A DNA stretch of 64,000 bases. Source: an uncultured Lachnospiraceae bacterium (GTDB taxonomy: Bacteria > Bacillota > Clostridia > Lachnospirales > Lachnospiraceae). Shown one piece after another: positions 33,853 to 39,757 of this stretch (its first letter is position 1; each line of letters opens with the position of its first letter). The stretch is taken from NCBI GenBank assembly GCA_946632055.1, contig CAMPAR010000001.1:43730-107729 (forward strand), written 5' to 3'. The notes beneath the pieces are model-generated. The model saw only the letters and a list, made by a program, of their open reading frames with translations, made no database searches and was not told the DNA's origin. A program made the position numbers and the translations under genes.

Positions 33853-35218
33853 AAAAACCACTGTATTTTTCTGCAAGGAATGCGGCTATGAGAGCAGCAA
33901 ATGGATGGGGCAGTGCCCCGGCTGCAAATCGTGGAACAGCTTTGTGGAAGAACCTGTCAAAATTTCGAAACCCGCCGGAACCGCACGCGATTCCGGCGGT
34001 CTTCGCCGCAGCGCCGCCACATCGCTTAAAGAGGTGTCGGTCGCGGATCACTACCGGATTCCTTCCGGCATGGGGGAACTCGACCGCGTGCTCGGCGGCG
34101 GCATCGTCCCGGGATCCCTCGTGCTTCTCGGCGGCGATCCGGGCATCGGAAAATCCACGATTCTCCTGCAGGTCAGCAAATACCTGACCGAGCACGGCAC
34201 CAAAGTCCTGTATGTGTCCGGGGAGGAGAGCCTGCAGCAGATCCGCCTTCGGGCGGACCGGATGGGGGAATTCGGGGGCGACGTGCGAATGGCCTCGGAG
34301 ACGAGCCTGGACGTCATTGAAGAGCTGATTGCGGCGGAAAAGCCGGATTTCTGTGTGATCGATTCGATTCAGACGATTTACCGGGAGGACGTTTCCTCGG
34401 CGCCGGGCTCGGTCTCCCAGGTCCGGGAATGCACCAACATCCTGATGCAGACCGCGAAACAGAACAATATCACGATCTTCCTTGTCGGCCATGTGACGAA
34501 GGAAGGCATGGTGGCGGGACCGCGCGTGCTGGAGCACATGGTGGATACGGTGCTGTACTTTGAAGGCGACCGCTCGGCGGTGTACCGCCTTCTTCGGGCG
34601 GTCAAGAACCGCTTCGGCGCCACGAATGAGGTGGGCGTGTTCGAGATGGGAGAGAACGGCCTGACGGAGGTGGAGAACCCTTCGGAATATATGCTGAACG
34701 GACGGCCGCTCGGCATGTCGGGCTCCTCCGTCACCTGCGTGATGGAAGGAACGCGGCCGATGCTTCTCGAGATCCAGGCGCTCGTCGCGCGCACGGCCTT
34801 CGGGCTTCCGAGGCGCACGGCCGTCGGCATTGACTTCAACCGCCTCAATCTTCTGATTGCCGTCATCGAAAAACGCGCCGGGATTTCTCTCGGCGAGTAT
34901 GATGTGTATGTGAATATTACCGGGGGAATGCGGGTATCGGAGCCGTCGATTGACCTTGCGGTGGTGCTGTCGATCATATCCGGCTATTATGACGTACCGG
35001 CGGGAGAGCATGACATCGCCTTCGGGGAGATCGGGCTGACGGGTGAAATCCGCGGCATTTCAAACGCGCCGATGCGCGTCCGCGAAGCCGTGAAGCTCGG
35101 GTACACGCGCGTCATTCTGCCGGAGGTTTCCATGCAGCGGATGCCGAAGGAACTCCGGGACTGCTGCGTGCCGGTCCGTACGATCCGCGACGCCGTGCGC
35201 CTCCTCTCGAAGAAGTGA
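33845..35218 (+). CDS. radA: DNA repair protein RadA
   Basis: 457 residues from ATG 33845; the track GTG at 33836 is an alternative. It has an N-terminal zinc finger (CKECGYESSKWMGQCPGCKSW), a RecA-like core with Walker A GDPGIGKSTILLQV, the RadA-specific KNRFG motif in AVKNRFGATNEVG, and a C-terminal Lon-like domain. It promotes branch migration of recombination intermediates. It overlaps the clpC stop by 8 nt, the usual clpC-radA neighbourhood in clostridia. Confidence 0.96.
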   Translation: MAKKTTVFFCKECGYESSKWMGQCPGCKSWNSFVEEPVKISKPAGTARDSGGLRRSAATSLKEVSVADHYRIPSGMGELDRVLGGGIVPGSLVLLGGDPGIGKSTILLQVSKYLTEHGTKVLYVSGEESLQQIRLRADRMGEFGGDVRMASETSLDVIEELIAAEKPDFCVIDSIQTIYREDVSSAPGSVSQVRECTNILMQTAKQNNITIFLVGHVTKEGMVAGPRVLEHMVDTVLYFEGDRSAVYRLLRAVKNRFGATNEVGVFEMGENGLTEVENPSEYMLNGRPLGMSGSSVTCVMEGTRPMLLEIQALVARTAFGLPRRTAVGIDFNRLNLLIAVIEKRAGISLGEYDVYVNITGGMRVSEPSIDLAVVLSIISGYYDVPAGEHDIAFGEIGLTGEIRGISNAPMRVREAVKLGYTRVILPEVSMQRMPKELRDCCVPVRTIRDAVRLLSKK

Positions 35219-35245
35219 TGCGGGGAGAGCGCCTGTTTACTGTAA

Positions 35246-35327
35246 AACTCGCCTGCGAGATCAGCCTCCCTCTTCGGCGTGACTTCGTATCCGCCTCATG
35301 AGGGAGGTTGATTACCCTCGGCTCGGA
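35246..35327 (-). repeat. Dispersed palindromic repeat, copy C (inverted)
   Basis: Read on the minus strand it has left flank TCCGAGCCGAGGG, arms ATCAACCTCCCTC and GAGGGAGGCTGAT, and right flank CTCGCAGGCGAGTTT. The 35-nt centre is identical to copy B (CCTCATGAGGCGG ... ACGCCGAAGAGG), yet the outer arm halves differ from it. One arm position is a C-A mismatch on the minus strand but a G-U pair in plus-strand RNA. It lies between convergent radA and the TtcA-like gene. Confidence 0.85.
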
Positions 35328-35367
35328 ATCTCTATGCTTTAAGGAGGTCTTTGGGCAGGACGGCTCT

Positions 35368-36204
35368 TTAGTACCTCTCGAGGAAGCTGTGATGTTCGCC
35401 CTCCGTTTTGAAGCCGGGGAAGGTATCGAGCTGCACGTTGTGAAGTGCGTTAAAGAGGTTCTTCTCGATGTCGGGATTGACGGCACGGAGAGTCCTGATC
35501 AGCTCCTTCACTTCCCGGCGCTTGGAGAGGGATTCCTTGTCCTTCAGAAGCTCGGCTTTTTCCGTGAAGCGGCAGGCGCAGCGGATGAATTCCAGCCCGT
35601 TGTAGCTGGCCCAGGAAATGATGTCCTCCTCGCGGATGCCGTACATCGGCCGGATGAGCTCCATGCCCTCGAAGTTTTGTGAATGCACCTTCGGAATCAT
35701 GGTTTCGATTTTGGAGGAATAGAACATCGACATCAGGACGGTTTCGACGGCGTCATTCAGGTGATGGCCGAGGGCAATCTTGTTGCAGCCGAGACGCTGC
35801 GCCTCGTGATACAGATATCCGCGGCGCATCCTGGCGCAGAGATAGCAGGGATTCTCGGAGACGGAATTTGCCGCGTCGAAAATCGAGGTCTCGAAAATGG
35901 TGAGAGGAATCGAAAGCAGTGCGGCGTTTTCCTCGATTTTCCGTCGGTTTTCGGCGTTGTAGCCGGGATCCATGACGAGGAAGGTCAGACGGAAGGGATA
36001 GTCGGAAATGCGCTGCAGCTGCTGGAAGAGCTTCGCCATCAGCATGCTGTCCTTGCCGCCGGAAATGCAGACGGCCACGTGGTCGTCCGGACGAAGAAGC
36101 TCATAGCGCGTGACGGCGGCGGTAAAAGGATTCCAGAGCTCCTTGCGGTATTTTTTGATGATGCTGCGTTCGGCTGCTTCAGCAGGCGTAAATTCACGGG
36201 CCAT
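35368..36204 (-). CDS. TtcA-like PP-loop ATPase (tRNA 2-thiolation family)
   Basis: A 278-residue ATP-pyrophosphatase with the PP-loop HVAVCISGGKDSMLMAKL. The central NPCYLCARMRRGYLYHEAQRLGCNKIALGHHLNDAVETVLMSMFY contains a CxxC and the conserved GHHxxDxxET, and a further Cys pair occurs in IRCACRF. These match TtcA-type enzymes, which use a [4Fe-4S] cluster to thiolate tRNA cytidine-32; other members of this family have unproven substrates. A tRNA-Glu gene lies just upstream on the same strand. Confidence 0.85.
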   Translation of the reverse strand: MAREFTPAEAAERSIIKKYRKELWNPFTAAVTRYELLRPDDHVAVCISGGKDSMLMAKLFQQLQRISDYPFRLTFLVMDPGYNAENRRKIEENAALLSIPLTIFETSIFDAANSVSENPCYLCARMRRGYLYHEAQRLGCNKIALGHHLNDAVETVLMSMFYSSKIETMIPKVHSQNFEGMELIRPMYGIREEDIISWASYNGLEFIRCACRFTEKAELLKDKESLSKRREVKELIRTLRAVNPDIEKNLFNALHNVQLDTFPGFKTEGEHHSFLERY

Positions 36205-36242
36205 GAGAGAATCCTTTCGTTCATGGAAGTATAGGATAATAC

Positions 36243-36276
36243 AAAAGCGGAACCCAGAAGAGGATTCCGCTTTTTT
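36243..36276 (-). terminator. Terminator after tRNA-Glu (bidirectional shape)
   Basis: AAAAGCGGAA pairs with TTCCGCTTTT, with T-rich tracts on both strands. On the minus strand it directly follows the tRNA and separates it from the TtcA-like gene. Confidence 0.8.
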
Positions 36277-36280
36277 ACAG

Positions 36281-36352
36281 TAGCTCGTACGAGAATCGAA
36301 CTCGTGTTTCCGCCTTGAGAGGGCGGCGTCTTAGCCGCTTGACCAACGAGCC
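36281..36352 (-). tRNA. tRNA-Glu (anticodon CTC)
   Basis: The reverse strand folds as a tRNA: acceptor GGCTCGT/ACGAGCT with a G1-U72 wobble, D-arm TGGTCAAGCGGCTAAGAC, anticodon stem CCGCC/GGCGG with loop CTCTCAA giving anticodon CTC, and T-arm ACGAG-TTCGATT-CTCGT. The discriminator is A and no CCA is encoded. It is not in the ORF track. CTC reads GAG codons; the TTC isoacceptor must be elsewhere. Confidence 0.95.
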
Positions 36353-36370
36353 AAAATTGACAACATCGGT

Positions 36371-36399
36371 ATAATAGCACAAGTCGGGCGCTGTGTCAA
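36371..36399 (-). promoter_or_regulatory. Promoter of tRNA-Glu
   Basis: On the minus strand: TTGACA, 17 nt, TATTAT preceded by TGC; the tRNA 5' end follows about 19 nt downstream of the -10 box. Confidence 0.88.
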
Positions 36400-36447
36400 G
36401 CGGAAAATCACGAAAACTTTTTTACTGAACTTTTCGCCAGTTGGGAA

Positions 36448-36476
36448 TTGACAGGAACAGAAGAAGAGGGTATAAT
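36448..36476 (+). promoter_or_regulatory. Consensus promoter of upp
   Basis: TTGACA, 17 nt, TATAAT: a perfect sigma-A promoter. The predicted transcript has a leader of about 140 nt before the upp ATG. Confidence 0.9.
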
Positions 36477-36519
36477 CTTCGGTTAGAAGATGTTGTTGCA
36501 GCCGGATGTTAAAGCTACT

Positions 36520-36610
36520 ATATCTTGATCATGCCGGGAAGCGTGCGAAGCGCGAAGCCTGACATGGCATATCTTTTTAATCCAATCGTATTTGGATCAG
36601 CCCAAAAAGA
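36520..36610 (+). promoter_or_regulatory. Structured upp leader with a degenerate pyr-type stem-loop
   Basis: First a hairpin closed by CATGCC/GGCATG-like strands and containing CGTGC-GAA-GCGCG. Then, at 36572-36610, TCTTTT pairs with AAAAAGA around an AA(T) bulge and an inner stem ATCCAA/TTGGAT. The layout resembles the elements before pyrR, pyrC and uraA, but the loop is TCGTAT, not ACGGGA. It ends next to the AAAGGA ribosome binding site. Confidence 0.4.
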
Positions 36611-36624
36611 AAGGATGTACAGCC

Positions 36625-37281
36625 ATGGCTATTGAAAACATTTACGGACCGGAAGACGGTGTATTTATTCAGACGCACCCGCTGATTCAGCACAAAATCA
36701 CCATGCTCCGTTCGGTGAATACGGGAACGAATGAGTTCCGCAAACTGATTGAAGAAATCGCAATGCTGATGGGCTTCGAAGCCCTGCGAGATCTGCCCCT
36801 TGAGGATATCGAGGTGGAGACGCCGATTGAGAAATGCATGTCTCCGGTCATCGCCGGAAAGAAGCTCGCGATTGTCCCGATTCTGCGTGCCGGTCTCGGC
36901 ATGGTAAGCGGAATCACGGCGCTGGTGCCGACGGCCAAGATCGGCCACATCGGCCTGTACCGGGACGAAGTGACGCATGAGCCTCACGAATACTACTGCA
37001 AGCTTCCGAGCCCGATCGAGCAGCGCACGATTATCGTCGTGGACCCGATGCTCGCGACCGGCGGATCCGGCGCGGACGCGGTTACGCTGATCAAGCAGCA
37101 CGGCGGCGTGCATATTAAGTTCCTGTGCATCATCGCGGCGCCGGAAGGCATCAAGAAGCTGCACGAGACGCATCCGGACGTGGAGATCTACGTCGGACAT
37201 CTGGACCGGGAGCTCAACGAAAACGCCTACATTTGCCCGGGACTCGGCGATGCCGGCGACCGGATTTTCGGTACCAAGTAA
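36625..37281 (+). CDS. upp: Uracil phosphoribosyltransferase
   Basis: 218 residues from ATG 36625 (AAAGGA 9 nt upstream; the track start 36592 has no support). It salvages uracil plus PRPP to UMP. The PRPP-binding loop is [16 protein letters not shown], and the C-terminal uracil-binding region is [17 protein letters not shown]. It is the true Upp, distinct from the PyrR that follows, and has its own strong promoter. Confidence 0.96.
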   Translation: MAIENIYGPEDGVFIQTHPLIQHKITMLRSVNTGTNEFRKLIEEIAMLMGFEALRDLPLEDIEVETPIEKCMSPVIAGKKLAIVPILRAGLGMVSGITALVPTAKIGHIGLYRDEVTHEPHEYYCKLPSPIEQRTIIVVDPMLATGGSGADAVTLIKQHGGVHIKFLCIIAAPEGIKKLHETHPDVEIYVGHLDRELNENAYICPGLGDAGDRIFGTK

Positions 37282-37301
37282 ATTCAGCCATCTGATATAC
37301 G

Positions 37302-37333
37302 GCCTTTAATTCGCTACGGGATAGCGGCAAGGC
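37302..37333 (+). promoter_or_regulatory. Candidate PyrR-binding loop (anti-antiterminator) in the pyrR leader
   Basis: GCCTT/AAGGC lower stem, 5' bulge TAAT, upper stem TCGCTA/TAGCGG and loop CGGGA. Its 3' strand GGCAAGGC (37326-37333) is complementary at 7 of 8 positions to GCCCTGCC (37390-37397), the 5' arm of the downstream terminator. It can therefore act as the anti-antiterminator of an attenuation switch. Confidence 0.65.
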
Positions 37334-37387
37334 AAAGGAAAAGCGGTTCGAAGGAGAGCGGTCTGTCTCTCTTTCTTTGGATCGTTC

Positions 37388-37435
37388 AAGCCCTGCCCCT
37401 TGCGTTGCCCGCGTAGGAGCAGGGCTTTTCTATTT
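37388..37435 (+). terminator. Attenuator terminator immediately before pyrR
   Basis: AAGCCCTGC pairs with GCAGGGCTT, extended by CCT/AGG after a mismatch, and ends in TTTTCTATTT just 5 nt before the pyrR ATG. A terminator in this place, after upp and before pyrR, implies regulated read-through. Confidence 0.8.
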
Positions 37436-37439
37436 GCCT

Positions 37440-37973
37440 ATGACGGAAAAAGTAATTGTGGACGAACGGACGATGCTTCGCACGCTGACCCGCCTGTCCC
37501 ACGAAATCATTGAACAGAATCAGAGCGGGGAGCCGCTGTACCTCGTCGGCATCCGGCGGAGGGGCGTCTCCATTTCGAAGGTCATCCGCGAGAATATCGA
37601 GAAGTTTTCCGATATCCGGGTTGAAACCGGGGAGATCGATATCACCTATTACCGGGATGATCTGAAGAAGCACTCCGAGGATCCGAAGATCAATGAATCC
37701 CTGATCGATTTTGACGTGAACGGGAAGAACATCATTCTCGTCGACGACGTGCTCTATACCGGGAGAACGGCGCGGGCGGCGCTTGAAGCTTTGATGGCGC
37801 TCGGCCGGCCTTCGCGCGTGGAGCTTCTCGTCATGATCGACCGCGGGCACCGGGAGCTTCCGATTTCCGCGAATTACGTCGGGAAGAACATTCCGACCGC
37901 GCGGAACGAGTTTGTGAGCGTACGCGTGCCGGAATTCGACGGAAAGACGGAGGTCGCGATCGTGCGGAACTGA
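37440..37973 (+). CDS. pyrR: PyrR, pyr operon RNA-binding regulator / uracil phosphoribosyltransferase
   Basis: 177 residues aligning along its whole length with B. subtilis PyrR: TEKVIVDERTMLRTLTRLSHEI, LVGIRRRGVSISKVI, VETGEIDITYYRDDL, IILVDDVLYTGRTARAALEAL (PRPP loop) and VDRGHRELPISANYVGKNIPT. PyrR binds UMP/UTP and pyr mRNA leaders to promote termination or block translation. No Shine-Dalgarno sits at normal distance; AGGAG at 37415 is inside the terminator stem about 20 nt upstream, so translation may also depend on leader folding. Confidence 0.95.
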   Translation: MTEKVIVDERTMLRTLTRLSHEIIEQNQSGEPLYLVGIRRRGVSISKVIRENIEKFSDIRVETGEIDITYYRDDLKKHSEDPKINESLIDFDVNGKNIILVDDVLYTGRTARAALEALMALGRPSRVELLVMIDRGHRELPISANYVGKNIPTARNEFVSVRVPEFDGKTEVAIVRN

Positions 37974-38000
37974 AAAAAGTCCGCTTATTGTGATGAAGAC

Positions 38001-38029
38001 AACCGGAGCACCCCTCAAAGGGGACGGTT
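38001..38029 (+). terminator. Hairpin between pyrR and uraA
   Basis: AACCG/CGGTT and CCCCT/AGGGG form a two-part stem, followed after about 10 nt by TTTTT. It may terminate pyrR transcripts or be part of the uraA leader. Confidence 0.45.
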
Positions 38030-38039
38030 CCGTTGTACT

Positions 38040-38071
38040 ATTTTTAATTTACCACGGGAGGGTAAAAAGAT
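38040..38071 (+). promoter_or_regulatory. Candidate PyrR-binding loop covering the uraA ribosome binding site
   Basis: Lower stem ATTTT/AAAGAT (the 3' strand enters the AUG), bulge TAA(T), upper stem TTTACC/GGTAAA, loop ACGGGAG. The GGGAGG Shine-Dalgarno lies in the loop and upper stem. Stabilising the hairpin would directly block translation. Confidence 0.6.
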
Positions 38072-39473
38072 GAATTTAGTTTATGGAGTAAAGGACAGAC
38101 CCAAATTCGGGCAGCTGATCGTCTTCGCGTTCCAGCAGCTTTTGGCGATTCTCGCGGCAACCATTGCAGTTCCGACGATTGTCGGAAACGGCATGTCCCA
38201 GTCCGCAGCGCTGTTCGGCGCCGGCGTCGGTACGATTGTGTATCTGGCATTCACGAAGTTCCGGAGCCCGGTGTTCCTCGGATCTTCCTTTGCGTTCCTC
38301 GGCTCGATGTTTGCGGCCTTCGGCGGCGCGGTCAGCGTTTCCGTCGGATATGCGGGTCTTCTGATCGGCGCCTGCTTCGCGGGACTGGTCTATGTCGTAA
38401 TCGCGCTGATCGTCAAGGCGGCCGGCGTCAACTGGATCAATAAGCTGATGCCTGCGGTTGTCATCGGACCCACGGTCGCCATCATCGGACTGTCGCTTGC
38501 CGGCAACGCGATCGGCGACCTGATGAAGGGCAGCGTCACGAAGGAAGTCGTGGAGCAGGTTGCGGTCATCGCGGAAGACGGCACGGCGCAGATCGTCGAG
38601 CAGACCTCTACGGTTCCCGTCGCTTCCCACTGGATCGCGCTTCTGTGCGGCCTTGTGACCATGTTCGTCGTCATTCTCTGCTCGGTGTACGGAAAGAAAA
38701 TGGCGAAGCTGATTCCCTTTGTCATCGGTATTGCGGCCGGCTACTGCGTGGCAGCCATCTTCACCCTGATCGGCAACGCCACCGGCAATGAAGCCCTTCA
38801 GATCATCAATTTCTCTCTGTTCCAGAACATGAAGTGGGTTCCGGACTTCGCGTTTATCGAAGCCTTCAAGGGCTTCGGCGAAGGCGGCGTGAACGGCGGA
38901 TACATCGCGACCGTGGCGGTTGCCTATATCCCGGTGGCCTTCGTGGTTTTCGCGGAGCACATTGCGGACCATAAGAACCTTTCCTCGATCATCGGACAGG
39001 ATCTCCTCACCGAGCCGGGCCTGCACCGCACGCTTCTCGGCGACGGTGTCGGTTCCATCGCGGGCGCCTTCTTCGGCGGATGCCCGAATACCACCTACGG
39101 CGAATCCGTCGGCTGTGTCGCCATTACCGGCAACGCTTCCGTCGTAACGATTCTCTGCACGGCTTTCCTCGCGATCGCGGCTTCCTTCTTCGGACCCTTT
39201 GTGACCGCGCTTGCGACCATTCCGAGCTGCGTCATGGGCGGCGTCTGCATCACCCTGTACGGCTTCATCGCGGTGTCCGGCCTCAAGATGCTGCAGCCGG
39301 TGGACCTGAACGACAACCGGAACCTGTTCTCGGCTTCGGTCATCCTGATCGCCGGTGTCGGCGGCATGGCGCTCACGATCGCCGGCACGATCACGCTGAC
39401 GGAAGTGGCCTGCGCCCTGATCCTCGGCATCATCGTCAACCTTCTGGTCAACCTGAAGAAGACGAAAAACTGA
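38070..39473 (+). CDS. uraA: Uracil permease (NCS2 family)
   Basis: A 467-residue nucleobase:cation symporter with about 14 hydrophobic segments. NAT/NCS2 signatures include VPTIVGNG near the N-terminus, PAVVIGPTVAIIGLSLAG, and the loop PEPGLHR-type region QDLLTEPGLHRTLLGDG followed by GGCPNTTYGESVGCVAITG. A short hydrophilic insertion (KEVVEQVAVIAEDGTAQIVEQTS) sits between two membrane helices around residue 170. Following pyrR and upp, uracil is the most likely substrate. Expression seems controlled through the stem-loop over its ribosome binding site. Confidence 0.95.
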   Translation: MNLVYGVKDRPKFGQLIVFAFQQLLAILAATIAVPTIVGNGMSQSAALFGAGVGTIVYLAFTKFRSPVFLGSSFAFLGSMFAAFGGAVSVSVGYAGLLIGACFAGLVYVVIALIVKAAGVNWINKLMPAVVIGPTVAIIGLSLAGNAIGDLMKGSVTKEVVEQVAVIAEDGTAQIVEQTSTVPVASHWIALLCGLVTMFVVILCSVYGKKMAKLIPFVIGIAAGYCVAAIFTLIGNATGNEALQIINFSLFQNMKWVPDFAFIEAFKGFGEGGVNGGYIATVAVAYIPVAFVVFAEHIADHKNLSSIIGQDLLTEPGLHRTLLGDGVGSIAGAFFGGCPNTTYGESVGCVAITGNASVVTILCTAFLAIAASFFGPFVTALATIPSCVMGGVCITLYGFIAVSGLKMLQPVDLNDNRNLFSASVILIAGVGGMALTIAGTITLTEVACALILGIIVNLLVNLKKTKN

Positions 39474-39505
39474 GAAAGTCCCTGAATAACACGGGACTCC
39501 CGCTA

Positions 39506-39535
39506 TTGACAGTCTCGGCGCATTTGTGCTACAAT
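39506..39535 (+). promoter_or_regulatory. Promoter of the aryl-acid/IOR operon
   Basis: TTGACA, 18 nt, TACAAT preceded by TGC. Start predicted near 39542. The leader to the first enzyme gene is about 215 nt long and contains a short translatable ORF. Confidence 0.82.
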
Positions 39536-39569
39536 ACGCGGGAAGGCTTTTGAAAGAAGGTTTCTTATC

Positions 39570-39650
39570 ATGAAAAGAACCGGATTATACTTTACATATT
39601 TTGACGGCGTCGGCTTTCGATTTAGCGGATGCGGGAGAAATACGCGGTAA
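39570..39650 (+). CDS. 26-residue Tyr/Phe-rich leader peptide
   Basis: Too short for the ORF track. ATG at 39570 with AAAGAAGG ending 9 nt upstream, about 28 nt after the predicted transcription start; stop TAA at 39648. The peptide has Tyr/Phe at residues 7, 8, 10, 11, 16 and 18 (LYFTYF, then GFRF), six aromatic residues in 26, a density typical of attenuator leader peptides such as those of pheA and pheST. It precedes enzymes that act on aromatic keto acids and aryl-CoAs, so ribosome stalling at Tyr/Phe codons is a reasonable model. A 9-bp hairpin follows at 39682-39720. Confidence 0.6.
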   Translation: MKRTGLYFTYFDGVGFRFSGCGRNTR

Positions 39651-39681
39651 AGGAATGGTTCTTCGATAATTAAATGAAAAG

Positions 39682-39720
39682 AAGGGGGACTCATTCGTGC
39701 TGTGCGGATCGGTCCCCTTT
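39682..39720 (+). promoter_or_regulatory. Hairpin downstream of the leader ORF
   Basis: AAGGGGGAC pairs with GTCCCCTTT (one G-U). The T-run is short and partly in the stem, so it is a weak terminator candidate. TTCTT at 39659-39663 can pair with AAGAA in and just before its 5' arm, offering an alternative fold. Confidence 0.45.
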
Positions 39721-39757
39721 CATGCACATCGAATAATAACGGCAGGAGAGACGTAAT

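Noticed and set aside
36353-36376. Plus-strand TTGACA...TATAAT near 36357-36376
   Set aside because: Only 7 nt apart, so not a promoter; the true pairs are the minus-strand tRNA promoter and the plus-strand upp promoter at 36448.
37313-37327. Guanidine (mini-ykkC) type ACGR hairpins for the ACGGGA loops
   Set aside because: Mini-ykkC needs two adjacent ACGR tetraloop hairpins; here single hairpins with a conserved 5' bulge precede pyrimidine genes only.
39660-39757. T-box riboswitch for the aryl-acid operon
   Set aside because: No AGGGTGGNACCGCG-like antiterminator sequence and no specifier stem; the leader-ORF model fits better.
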